DNA of 47,033 bases from Candidatus Aminicenantota bacterium. Lineage in GTDB: Bacteria > Acidobacteriota > Aminicenantia > Aminicenantales > UBA8522. The number at the start of each line of letters is the position of its first letter. Position 1 is the stretch's first letter. Under the pieces are notes generated by a model. The model had not been told where the DNA came from and searched no databases. It saw only the letters and a list, made by a program, of their open reading frames with translations. Of this stretch, positions 16,265-23,785 are shown piece after piece. The position numbers and the translations under genes are program-made. Where the stretch lies: NCBI GenBank assembly GCA_017886205.1, contig JAFNEO010000044.1, positions 1-47,033 of the forward strand, read 5' to 3'.

Positions 16265-16373
16265 AATGACGGGTCCTGTCATGGCGCATCTCCGTCCGTC
16301 CTCGCCTAAGACCCGCCCACCCGCCACCATTGGCTGCGGGCGGGCGGAGATTGGCGCCATGCCACCCGTCATT
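16265..16373 (-). repeat. Long-hairpin dispersed repeat, copy 1
   Basis: A 109-bp element with perfect 10-bp terminal inverted repeats (AATGACGGGT at 16265-16274, ACCCGTCATT at 16364-16373) and further inner pairing (CATGGCGC...GCGCCATG and ATCTCCG...CGGAGAT on the minus strand). The same sequence in diverged form is at 18188-18303 in the other orientation. It sits in the 284-bp gap between the hom stop and tRNA-Ser(GGA). No coding frame is supported. It may be a miniature mobile element or a structured RNA. Confidence 0.75.
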
Positions 16374-16464
16374 TCTTGCTACAATAGGTGGAATTTCAAT
16401 TTGAGTCTGTTTCTTCTTAGGTTGCCTATTTGGGGATGATATCGAAAACTGACTTTTACGCTAA

Positions 16465-17553
16465 TTATGGAAGAGGGGCAAATATATGGATAATGTCCTT
16501 GAGGAGGGCGGCGGCGGCGCCGCGGGGGTCGGACTTGCCGCCGGTGACAGTGACGGACCCCATGGTATCGGTCAGGAAGGTGATCCCTTTATTCGTTCCG
16601 CTGACTCCAAAAAGAGGATGGGAGCGATCGATGGCCGCGGGGGAAACCTCCGCCTTCCAACGGCCTGCCGCGTAAGACATCCTCCCAAATAGTTTTAGGG
16701 CTTTCCCCTCTTGCTTTGTCCTTTCCAGCAGCTCTGGCGAGATCCGAGTGATGCCTTCGACCTTGATATCCTGGAGGGTGAGATCGAGCCCTAGTATGGA
16801 GTTGGCGATGAGCAGGAGCTTGACCGCCGTGTCCCAGCCTTCGACGTCGAGCGCCGGGTTGTGTTCGGCGATTCCTTTGGCCTGGGCTTCCTTGAGGGCT
16901 TCCTCGTAAGCTGTCCCCTCCCCCAGTCTTGTCAGAATATAATTCGTCGTCCCGTTCAGGATTCCCTCGATCGCTTGGATCTCAGCTCCCGCCAGGGAAT
17001 AGAGTCCGACATCGAGCGTCGGGAGAGCGGCGGCTGCCGCAGCACCATATTTAAGGGCAAGATGATTTCTCCGCGCAAGACCTCGAAGCCCTTTGAAATC
17101 GACTGCGAGAGGGCCTTTGTTAGCCGTCACCACATGCCAGCCTGCTTTCAAGGCGGCACGAAGGTGACCGAGCCCGGGCTCGCCTGTTTGGATGTTTGAA
17201 GGCGTGCACTCGACGAAGACTCCGGGTTTTACTGTTCTCAAGACAGATTCTATGGTCTGTCCGGGCTTCCAGAGAGGGCTGCGGGCTGTATTTTGCCCAG
17301 GCCTATCGGGGAAGTCCTCAGGGGTGATCCCCGAGTCAGATATGAAGCCGCCGTCGGTTTTCAGGATCGCCTGGAGTTTGAGGGCGAGACCATAACGTTT
17401 ACGGAGGGATTCGTCCTTTCCCTGGAGAATCCCGAAGAAAGCCTTCCCGACATGGCCGAACCCGGCCAGAACGAGCGGGACCTGCCTTGCCTTCTTGATG
17501 ATCGTGTCTGCTCCCGGGATCAGAATGGCGGAGAGGGTGGGATTCGAACCCAC
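16465..17553 (-). CDS. hom: Homoserine dehydrogenase (monofunctional)
   Basis: An oxidoreductase that makes homoserine from aspartate semialdehyde for threonine and methionine synthesis. NAD(P)-binding region VPLVLAGFGHVGKAFFGIL; then HVVTANKGPLA; then the catalytic-domain signature GILNGTTNYILTRL with EAQAKGIAEHNPALDVEGWDTAVKL. There is no aspartokinase and no C-terminal ACT domain, so it is a short monofunctional form. The start is a problem. The only canonical start, ATG 17553, lies inside the T arm of tRNA-Ser(CGA), and its first nine codons are tRNA sequence. The family N-terminus would begin near IIKKARQV (17502), where GGGAG precedes ATC or ACG codons but no ATG, GTG or TTG exists. The real start is therefore probably non-standard and 40-55 nt further in. 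Co-transcription with the tRNA is likely. Confidence 0.88.
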   Translation of the reverse strand: MGSNPTLSAILIPGADTIIKKARQVPLVLAGFGHVGKAFFGILQGKDESLRKRYGLALKLQAILKTDGGFISDSGITPEDFPDRPGQNTARSPLWKPGQTIESVLRTVKPGVFVECTPSNIQTGEPGLGHLRAALKAGWHVVTANKGPLAVDFKGLRGLARRNHLALKYGAAAAAALPTLDVGLYSLAGAEIQAIEGILNGTTNYILTRLGEGTAYEEALKEAQAKGIAEHNPALDVEGWDTAVKLLLIANSILGLDLTLQDIKVEGITRISPELLERTKQEGKALKLFGRMSYAAGRWKAEVSPAAIDRSHPLFGVSGTNKGITFLTDTMGSVTVTGGKSDPRGAAAALLKDIIHIFAPLP

Positions 17554-17617
17554 GATCCCGATAACTCAGGATAACGGTTTTCGAGACCGTCGCCTTCAAC
17601 CACTCGGCCACCTCTCC
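17526..17617 (-). tRNA. tRNA-Ser(CGA)
   Basis: Acceptor GGAGAGG/CCTCTCC, D arm (GAGTGGTTGAAGG), anticodon stem-loop CGGT-CTCGAAA-ACCG with anticodon CGA, long variable arm (TATCCTGAGTTATCGGGATC) and T arm GTGGGTTCGAATCCCAC, with encoded CCA (17528-17526). It shares its acceptor and T arms with the GGA isoacceptor 1.4 kb away. The last 22 bp of the tadA frame overlap its 5' end, and the longest hom frame starts inside its 3' part. Confidence 0.96.
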
Positions 17618-18075
17618 GTACTTTGCTTCTTCCGTTTTGGCCTAAAAAAGTCCTTGAGGACGAGTCCGCATTCTTCGGCCAACAGACCTCCCTTGACCTC
17701 CGGCCGATGATTCAGCTTCTCGAACGGGAACCTCATGATCGAACGCACGGCGCCCGATTTCGGGTCCAAGGCTCCGAACACCACCCGTCTCAGCCGGGCC
17801 TGGACGGCAGCACCCAGGCACATAGCACAGGGCTCGAGAGTGACATAAAGATCGCAGTCGGTCAGCCGGTATTTCTTTCTCCTCCGGCAGGCCCTGCGGA
17901 TGGCCACGATCTCGGCATGGGCCGTCGGATCGTTCCGGCCGATCGGCCGATTATAACCGCGGCCTAAGATCTTGCCGCCGGAAACGACTACGGCGCCGAC
18001 GGGCACCTCTCCCCTGTCCCTGGCTCTTTCGGCCTGAGCCAGCGCCTGGCGCATATTCTTTTCATCTTCCGTCAT
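17596..18075 (-). CDS. tadA: tRNA-specific adenosine deaminase
   Basis: A 159-residue zinc deaminase that converts A34 to inosine in the anticodon of tRNA-Arg(ACG). The zinc site is H53-A-E55 (HAEI) and P-C83-x2-C86 (PCAMC), with E55 as proton shuttle; NRPIGRNDPTAHAEI matches TadA and not plain cytidine deaminases. The C-terminal helix (LLAEECGLVLKDFFRPKRKK) is complete. The final six residues (ERWPSG) come from the 5' end of tRNA-Ser(CGA), because the stop codon lies inside that tRNA gene. The N-terminus MTEDEKNMRQALAQAE is normal. It is followed by tRNA-Ser and hom on the same strand. Confidence 0.93.
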   Translation of the reverse strand: MTEDEKNMRQALAQAERARDRGEVPVGAVVVSGGKILGRGYNRPIGRNDPTAHAEIVAIRRACRRRKKYRLTDCDLYVTLEPCAMCLGAAVQARLRRVVFGALDPKSGAVRSIMRFPFEKLNHRPEVKGGLLAEECGLVLKDFFRPKRKKQSTERWPSG

Positions 18076-18134
18076 CTGATCCGGCTCACACCGCCAGATT
18101 TTACCCGTCTCCCCGCGATTTTACAACTGCTTCA

Positions 18135-18181
18135 CCCTCAAATCTCTATGGGATAGAATCTCCGTTTCCGTGATTTGAGGG
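18135..18181. other. 10-bp inverted repeat upstream of tadA
   Basis: Perfect arms CCCTCAAATC (18135-18144) and GATTTGAGGG (18172-18181) with a 27-nt spacer lie 60 bp before the tadA start and directly next to hairpin-repeat copy 2. It could be an operator, the end of the neighbouring repeat, or an attenuator; nothing in the sequence decides. Confidence 0.4.
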
Positions 18182-18187
18182 ATGATC

Positions 18188-18303
18188 GAGGGAGGGGTGG
18201 CACGGCGCCAGTCCCCGCAACGCCCGCAGCGGAAGGGGTTCCCCACGGGGGGATGGGTGGAGCGAGGACGGACGGGGACGCGTCGTGACAGGACCCCATT
18301 CCC
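18188..18303 (+). repeat. Long-hairpin dispersed repeat, copy 2
   Basis: Homologous to 16265-16373 in opposite orientation. Shared blocks in order: GGGTGGCAyGGCGCCArTCyC, CGCCCGCAGC, then GCGAGGACGGACGG and TGACAGGACCC. The arms that pair differ between copies in matched ways (for example ATCTCCG/CGGAGAT here reads GTCCCCG/CGGGGAC). The outer arms GGGAGGGGT and ACCCCATTCCC still pair apart from a 2-nt bulge. The 330-bp gap 18076-18405 contains only this element, the inverted repeat at 18135-18181 and about 100 bp of leader to the threonine synthase-like gene. Confidence 0.72.
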
Positions 18304-18405
18304 TATCGATGTCATCACGGAGCCGGAGATGCTTCCTCTCTATAGTGAGGATAGATTGCCTGAAGCTTATCCGATCAGCAAGTTGGCTTTGCATCTGAGC
18401 CCGAT

Positions 18406-19641
18406 ATGCAATACACTGGTCACAGCTGGGTTATGGTTATGGACCGCCTGGAGTGCCTGTTCTGCGCAAGGAGATATCCCCTGGATGTCTTTGAGATTTT
18501 TTGCCCCTTCTGCCATGAACCGATGCTCATCTCTTCCACGCCGCGCAAGAGGTCGTTTGCGCTTGATCGAAGCCTGTCTCTCGAGAAATATCAGAGCTTT
18601 CTTCCTTTGGCCCATGTGACCAAAACCCTTTCCCTGGGCGAGGGTGACACTCCGCTCTTGCCGCTCGACAGAGTCCGGAGGAAGCACCATCTGCCTCCGG
18701 TCTATGCCAAGAACGAGACCATTAATCCGACCCAGAGTTTCAAGGACCGCGGCACGGCTGTGGCCGTCCAGAAGGCGGTGTCTCTGGGGATCAAGAGCAT
18801 CGGCACGGTCTCGACTGGGAACATGGCTGGATCGACGGCAGCTTACGGTGCCAGGGCCGGCCTCAGGACTATCGTCCTGCTTAAGGCGGATACGCCCCCC
18901 GAAAAGATCCGGGCGGCCGGGATCTATGGCCCCATCCTGCTAAAAGTCAGGGGAGATTATGGGGAGCTCTTTGCCGCGAGCCTGGAGATCGGCCGGAAGC
19001 ACGGCATCTATTTCATGAATTCCATCGACCCGCTGAGAATAGAGGGCTACAAGATTACCGGGTATGAGATTTTCCAGCAGCTCGGCGGCCGCGTCCCCCG
19101 CTATCTGTTCGTCCCCGTGAGCTCGGGAGGACATCTCATCGGGTTGATGAGAGCTTTCCTTGACTTAAAAGAGGAAGGCTTCACGGAGGAGCTGCCCGTG
19201 TTTGTGGGAGTGCAGGCTAAGGGGTGCTCGCCTGTAGCCCGGGCGTTTGCTGGAGGCAAGGCTCGATACTCGAGCTTCCCCCATCCTGCGACGATCGCCC
19301 ACGCCATATCCAACCCTGCTCCCCCCGGCGGGAACCTGGTCCTCAAGCTCGTCCGCGAGAATAAGGGGATGGTCATGGCGGTTACGGATGCCGAGATCCT
19401 GGCCGCTCAGCGTGAGCTAGCGGAGTTGGAGGGGATATTCGCTGACCCGGCCTCGGCGACGGTCCTGGCCGCCCTGATCAAGCTCTCCAGGAGACAAAGA
19501 ATGAGCCTAAAGGATGAGGTCGTGCTGGTCATCACCGGGAGCGGCCTCAAGTCCATGGAAACCACCGAACGCCTGAACATCCCGGTGCATCAGACATCGC
19601 TCTCCCGGCTGGAAAAGGCGCTGCGCACTATTGGGGCATGA
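18406..19641 (+). CDS. thrC: Threonine synthase-like PLP enzyme with zinc ribbon
   Basis: A fold-type II PLP enzyme of about 400 residues. It most likely converts O-phosphohomoserine to threonine, completing the pathway begun by Hom. The N-terminus carries a zinc ribbon (C17-x2-C20 and C33-x2-C36, counted from 18406) found in archaeal/plant-type threonine synthases. The Schiff-base lysine is in NPTQSFKDRG (K113), and phosphate-binding and glycine-rich segments follow (STGNMAGSTAAYGARAG; VPVSSGGHLIGLMRA). GSGLKSME near the C-terminus is also family-typical. No clear Shine-Dalgarno site precedes ATG 18406; ATGs at 18433 and 18439 are equally good and leave the ribbon intact. Cysteate synthase or a related enzyme is possible. 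The stop codon lies within a REP-like palindrome. Confidence 0.82.
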   Translation: MQYTGHSWVMVMDRLECLFCARRYPLDVFEIFCPFCHEPMLISSTPRKRSFALDRSLSLEKYQSFLPLAHVTKTLSLGEGDTPLLPLDRVRRKHHLPPVYAKNETINPTQSFKDRGTAVAVQKAVSLGIKSIGTVSTGNMAGSTAAYGARAGLRTIVLLKADTPPEKIRAAGIYGPILLKVRGDYGELFAASLEIGRKHGIYFMNSIDPLRIEGYKITGYEIFQQLGGRVPRYLFVPVSSGGHLIGLMRAFLDLKEEGFTEELPVFVGVQAKGCSPVARAFAGGKARYSSFPHPATIAHAISNPAPPGGNLVLKLVRENKGMVMAVTDAEILAAQRELAELEGIFADPASATVLAALIKLSRRQRMSLKDEVVLVITGSGLKSMETTERLNIPVHQTSLSRLEKALRTIGA

Positions 19642-19673
19642 ACTGAATTCTCGAATTCGGTGTCGTGTCCCGG
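19633..19673. repeat. REP-like palindrome, copy 1 (degenerate left arm)
   Basis: GGGGCATGAA-CTGAATTCTC-GAATTCGGTGTCGTGTCCCGG is the same unit as 43961-44006, with shared GAATTCTC, GAATTCGGTrTCGTGTCCCGGT. The right arm is intact and the left arm is decayed. The TGA stop of the threonine synthase-like gene lies in the left arm. The hflK Shine-Dalgarno site follows 10 bp later. Confidence 0.65.
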
Positions 19674-19695
19674 TGTCATATAAAAGGAGGTTCGA

Positions 19696-20673
19696 ATGAG
19701 AGAAGAATTCAACCCGCTTGATTTCAAACTGCCCAAGATCAAGCCCGGCCTGATCCGAGGAATTATTGTGGCGGCAGTCGTCGTCATCCTGCTCGTCGGT
19801 TCAGTCTACCAGGTCAGCCCCGAAGAGATCGGAGTCATCCTGCGTTTCGGCAAGTTCGCCCGGACGTCTGATCCCGGCCTTCATTTCAAGCTGCCCCTGG
19901 GGATCGAGCTGCTGACCCGTGTTCCGGTCCAGCGGCAGCTTAAGCTGGAGTTCGGGTTCCGGACCTCGCGCCCGGGCGTCCGGTCGGAGTTCAAGGTAAC
20001 GCCCGAGACGATCAAGGAATCCGTGATGCTGACCGGAGACCTCAACGTCGTTGACGTGGAATGGATCGTCCAGTACAAGATCAAGGATGCCTTTCAGTTC
20101 CTGTTCAAATTGAGGAATGTCGAGGAGACATTTCGCGATATGAACGAGGCGGTGGTGCGCAAGATCGTCGGCGACCACTCCGTGGACGAAGTCATCACCG
20201 TCGGAAGGGCCAGGATCGCTGACGAAGCGAAAGTCGAGTTGCAGAACCTCTGCGACCTCTACGAGAACGGGATCGATGTAAATCAGATCATACTGCAGGA
20301 TGTCAACCCGCCCGACCCCGTCAAGCCGTCTTTCAACGAGGTCAACGAATCTCTTCAGGAGAAGGAACGGAAAATCAACGAAGCCTGGTCCGAGTACAAC
20401 CAGGAAATCCCCAAGGCGTCCGGAGAAGCCGAGCAGGCGATCCGGGGCGCCGAGGGGTATGCCACGGAAAGGGTGAACAGGTCGCGCGGGGACGCGGCTC
20501 TCTTTGAGTCCGTGTACAAGGAATACGCCAAGGCCCCGTCGGTCACCCGCCGGCGCCTCTATCTCGAAACCCTCAACGACATCCTCCCCAAGATCAAAAG
20601 AAAGATCATCATCGATGAGAAGCAGAAGAACATCTTGCCCCTCCTGAACCTCGGAGAGGAGGTGAAGAAATGA
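19696..20673 (+). CDS. hflK: HflK-like SPFH membrane protein (FtsH modulator)
   Basis: A 325-residue bitopic inner-membrane protein that, with HflC, forms a large cage around FtsH and controls its proteolysis. One membrane helix at about 19-38 (LIRGIIVAAVVVILLVGSVY) is followed by the SPFH domain, opening VSPEEIGVILRFGKFARTSDPGLHFKLP, characteristic of HflK. The helical region after ~220 (coiled coil with EKERKINEAWSEYNQEIPKA) and the AGEAEQA-like stretch ending GYATERVNR are also typical. AAAGGAGG lies 9 nt upstream of the ATG. The stop overlaps the hflC start (ATGA). Confidence 0.93.
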   Translation: MREEFNPLDFKLPKIKPGLIRGIIVAAVVVILLVGSVYQVSPEEIGVILRFGKFARTSDPGLHFKLPLGIELLTRVPVQRQLKLEFGFRTSRPGVRSEFKVTPETIKESVMLTGDLNVVDVEWIVQYKIKDAFQFLFKLRNVEETFRDMNEAVVRKIVGDHSVDEVITVGRARIADEAKVELQNLCDLYENGIDVNQIILQDVNPPDPVKPSFNEVNESLQEKERKINEAWSEYNQEIPKASGEAEQAIRGAEGYATERVNRSRGDAALFESVYKEYAKAPSVTRRRLYLETLNDILPKIKRKIIIDEKQKNILPLLNLGEEVKK

Positions 20674-21614
20674 GCGCCTCGACAAAGACCATCGTCCTCA
20701 TCGCCGTCGGGCTCCTCGGCCTCCTCGTCCTCATCGACGCCGTCTTCGTCGTCTCCGAGACGAATCAGGTGATCATCACCCAGTTCGGGGAGCCGATCGG
20801 AGGGCCGATCAACACTTCGGGCTTGCATCTCAAGGCTCCCTTCATCCAAAAGACGAACTATTTTGAGAAGCGCTGGCTGGAATGGGAAGGATTTCCTAAT
20901 CAGATCCCGACCAAGGATAAAAAATACATCTGGGTGGAAACCTATGCCCGCTGGCGGATCCACGATCCACTCGTTTTCTTCCAGAGAGTTAGAGATGAGC
21001 GGGGCGCCCACTCGCGATTGGACGACATTGTTGACGGAGAGGCGCGCAACGCCATCGCCAAATTTGACCTGATCGAGGTCGTCCGTTCGACCAACCGCGA
21101 ATTCGAGCTGACGGAAGAGTCCGCCATTCTCGAGCTTTCCGAGATGATCACCAAGATCGAAGTGGGCCGGGAGAAAGTCGCCCAGATCATCCTCGAGGCG
21201 GCCTCGAAAATCACTCCCCAGTTCGGTGTGGAGCTCCGGGACGTCCGGATCAAGAGGATCAATTACGTCGATGAGGTCCAGCAGAAAGTGTTCGACCGGA
21301 TGATCGCCGAGCGGAAAAGGATCGCCTCGAAATACAGGTCGGAGGGAGACGGCAAGAGCGCTGAGATCCGCGGCCAGAAGGAGAAAGAGCTGAAGAGGAT
21401 CCAGTCGGAAGCCTACAGAACGGCTCAGGAGATCAAAGGAAAGGCCGACGCCGAGGCCACGCGGATATACGCTCAGGCCTACAGCGTCGACCCGGAGTTT
21501 TACCAGTTCTTGAAAACCCTGGAGACGTACCGCACCAGCCTGGACAGCGAGACCTGGCTCCTTCTCTCGACCGACAGCGAGTTCTTGAAGTTTTTGAAAG
21601 GACCGGAAAAGTAA
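20670..21614 (+). CDS. hflC: HflC-like SPFH membrane protein (FtsH modulator)
   Basis: A 314-residue partner of HflK. Membrane helix at about 5-26, then the SPFH domain beginning FVVSETNQVIITQFGEPIGGPINTSGLHLKAPFI. The middle contains the stretch DIVDGEARNAIAKFDLIEVVRSTNR, and the C-terminal helices include RIASKYRSEGDGKSAEIRGQKEKEL, the classical HflC signature. The C-terminal YAQAYSVDPEFYQFLKTLETYR motif is fully kept. Translationally coupled to hflK. It is convergent with the threonine dehydratase gene, whose stop is 15 nt away; a small hairpin (GCTCGG...CCGAGaGC, 21617-21641) spans the junction and may end both transcripts. Confidence 0.94.
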   Translation: MSASTKTIVLIAVGLLGLLVLIDAVFVVSETNQVIITQFGEPIGGPINTSGLHLKAPFIQKTNYFEKRWLEWEGFPNQIPTKDKKYIWVETYARWRIHDPLVFFQRVRDERGAHSRLDDIVDGEARNAIAKFDLIEVVRSTNREFELTEESAILELSEMITKIEVGREKVAQIILEAASKITPQFGVELRDVRIKRINYVDEVQQKVFDRMIAERKRIASKYRSEGDGKSAEIRGQKEKELKRIQSEAYRTAQEIKGKADAEATRIYAQAYSVDPEFYQFLKTLETYRTSLDSETWLLLSTDSEFLKFLKGPEK

Positions 21615-21628
21615 GCTCGGGCTTGGGA

Positions 21629-22594
21629 CTACCGAGAGCAGAGGATCGACCTCAGCCGTTCCAGGGAGATGTTGCTCCCTGAGAGGATGAGAGCGACCGT
21701 TTTGCCTTTGAGCCGGTCCTTGATTTTGAGCGCTGCCGCCAGCGGCGAGGCGCCGGCCTCTTCGCTGATATTGCGGACCAGCTGGAGATAGGTCAGGATC
21801 GCCCGGGACATCTCTTCTTCTGAGACCAGGATGAAGTCGGCCAGGTGCTTCTGGAGGATCTCCTGGGTGAGTTCGTAGCCCATCTGGGTTTGAAGCCCCT
21901 CGGCTGCGGTTTCCATTTTATCCGTGACGATTGATTTTGCCTTCCAGGAAAGATAGGCCGCGGGCGCTTTCTCTGCCTGGACGCCGATCACCTGGACAGC
22001 GGGCTTGAGCTCGGCTTTGACCAGGCAGCAGCCGGCGGCTCCGCTCCCGCCTCCCACCGGAACGATGATCGCGTCCAGGTCAGGGCAGTCTTCGAGTATT
22101 TCGGCGGCGTAGGAGGCGACACCGGCGATCAGATAGGGTTCGTTGGCCGGATGGATAAAGCGGGCGCCTCTTTCTGCGGCCAGCGCACTGGCGTGGTCTT
22201 TGGACTGCTCGAAGATGCGGCCGTGAAAGATGATCTCCGGGCCGAGGCTTCGTATGGCGGTGACCTTGACCGGGTTGGCGTTCTCGGGCATGACGATGGT
22301 TACCGGGATATCGAAGAGGCGGCCGGCGTAGGAGATGGACAAAGCGTGGTTCCCCGTTGAAGCTGTGACCACTCCCCTTTTTCTTTCTTCCGGTTTGAGG
22401 TTGTGCATGAGGTTGATGCCGCCCCTGACTTTAAAGGAGACTGTGGGCAGATGGTTCTCGTGCTTTATGTAAACCTTGGTGCCCAGAAACTCATTGAGCT
22501 GAGGGTAGCTATAAAGAGGAGTCCGGGGGAGATAGGTCTGGATGATCTCTCTGGCTTTGAGGATATCTTGGTAGGAAGGCCATTTGTGTTTCAT
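21629..22594 (-). CDS. Threonine/serine dehydratase (catabolic type)
   Basis: A 321-residue fold-type II PLP enzyme that deaminates threonine to 2-oxobutyrate and ammonia, or serine to pyruvate. Schiff-base lysine in TVSFKVRGG (K55), asparagine loop STGNHALSISYAG, phosphate loop VPVGGGSGAAG and C-terminal LILSGSNIS. There is no C-terminal ACT-like regulatory domain, so it is a short TdcB-type form, not feedback-inhibited biosynthetic IlvA. It overlaps the upstream PLP gene by 4 nt (ATGA). The 2-oxobutyrate or pyruvate produced would be a natural substrate for the Por complex in this window; that link is inference. Serine racemase or a related dehydratase cannot be excluded. Confidence 0.85.
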   Translation of the reverse strand: MKHKWPSYQDILKAREIIQTYLPRTPLYSYPQLNEFLGTKVYIKHENHLPTVSFKVRGGINLMHNLKPEERKRGVVTASTGNHALSISYAGRLFDIPVTIVMPENANPVKVTAIRSLGPEIIFHGRIFEQSKDHASALAAERGARFIHPANEPYLIAGVASYAAEILEDCPDLDAIIVPVGGGSGAAGCCLVKAELKPAVQVIGVQAEKAPAAYLSWKAKSIVTDKMETAAEGLQTQMGYELTQEILQKHLADFILVSEEEMSRAILTYLQLVRNISEEAGASPLAAALKIKDRLKGKTVALILSGSNISLERLRSILCSR

Positions 22595-23676
22595 CTTGAG
22601 AGTTCTCCTCCAAGTAGCTTGACCAGCGCTTCTCGGTACGGGAATAGGGCCGGAGTCCCCCCCGTGTGGAAGAAAAGGAGCCCCTGGTCCTTCCGGAAAT
22701 AGTCTTTCCTGACCAGGTCGATCAACGCCGCCATGGCTTTTCCGGTGTAGACCGGATCGAGGACTATGCCTTCGGTGGTAAAGAGCATGCGAATCGCCTC
22801 GGCCGTTTCCTTATTGATGATCCCATAACCTTCTTTGACGTATTCATCCAGCACGATTATGTCTGAAGGCTCTATCCCAAGGTCTATGGTGAGGGCCTTT
22901 TCGGTGTCCAGGCAGATTTTCTGGACGATAGGAACCAGCATTCCTTTCCCTTCGGAAACCGAGATCCCGATAACCTGGGTCCTGTCGTGTGCGGCTTTGG
23001 CCCCGACGATGAGTCCGGCTTGAGTAGCCCCGGAGCCGGTCGCGTGGATGACATGGGTGATGCGGGCGTCCGCCGACCGGGTCTGGTCGAGCATCTCGAC
23101 AAACGCTTCGGCATAGGCGATCGCGCCCAAGGGCTTATCCATCGACCATCCCGGCATCGACCCTCCCACAGAAACTACATAAGGCTTATGACCGGACTTC
23201 TTAACCTCGTCGACCACCTCCTCAAGGACTTCCTGAACGTACTCTTCGCTCACGATTTTCCCTTTTTCGGCTTCCCGGATGCGGATGTCGGCCCCCAGGA
23301 TGAAGTCAAGGAGGAGGTTGCCGTCGTAATCCGCCGCCTGATCTGAGGTCTTGAACAAGAGGAGGATCGGACGCAGGCCCACCCGGCGGGCGGCAGTCGC
23401 CGTCTGCATACACCAGTTCGACTGCACGCTCGCCCAGGTGATGATGGTATCGGTGCCCTGGCTCAGGGCATCGGGAATGATGAACTCTAGCTTGCGCGAC
23501 TTGTTCCCGCCGAAGGCCAGGCCGGTCAGGTCGTCGCGCTTGATCCAGATCTCCGGTCCGCCGAGCTCCTTGGTCAGGCGGTCGAGCCGGCGCAGCGGAG
23601 TCGGCCGGTGGATCAGATCCTTTCGAGGGAAAGTCGAGATTTTCTGTTTGAGCGCTTCTAGGTTAGTTTTTGCCAT
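22591..23676 (-). CDS. D-cysteine desulfhydrase / ACC deaminase-like PLP enzyme
   Basis: A 361-residue member of the ACC deaminase/D-cysteine desulfhydrase family, fold-type II PLP. The cofactor lysine sits in GLAFGGNKSRKLEF (K59), the family hallmark, with IWIKRDDLTG before it and the SVQSNWCMQTATAAR segment after it. The C-terminal region has FFHTGGTPALFPY, another family marker. Members release ammonia, pyruvate and sulfide from D-cysteine, or act on related D-amino acids or ACC. I cannot decide the substrate by eye, though the W-C pair in the SNW loop differs from the SNHARQ/SNHCRQ typical of verified enzymes. It is first of a two-gene operon with the threonine dehydratase. Confidence 0.83.
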   Translation of the reverse strand: MAKTNLEALKQKISTFPRKDLIHRPTPLRRLDRLTKELGGPEIWIKRDDLTGLAFGGNKSRKLEFIIPDALSQGTDTIITWASVQSNWCMQTATAARRVGLRPILLLFKTSDQAADYDGNLLLDFILGADIRIREAEKGKIVSEEYVQEVLEEVVDEVKKSGHKPYVVSVGGSMPGWSMDKPLGAIAYAEAFVEMLDQTRSADARITHVIHATGSGATQAGLIVGAKAAHDRTQVIGISVSEGKGMLVPIVQKICLDTEKALTIDLGIEPSDIIVLDEYVKEGYGIINKETAEAIRMLFTTEGIVLDPVYTGKAMAALIDLVRKDYFRKDQGLLFFHTGGTPALFPYREALVKLLGGELSR

Positions 23677-23785
23677 CTCCTCATCCCGGAAGAAATCCGA
23701 TAACCAATGATCTTACGTTTTTATAGCAAAACGGGCCGGAGAAAGCAAAAAACCAAAGGTGAAGTACGGATGAAGAATTGAACGC

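Noticed and set aside
19633..19673. Rho-independent terminator for the threonine synthase-like gene
   Set aside because: The stem is imperfect and no T-run follows; the match to the palindrome at 43961 explains it better as a repeat.
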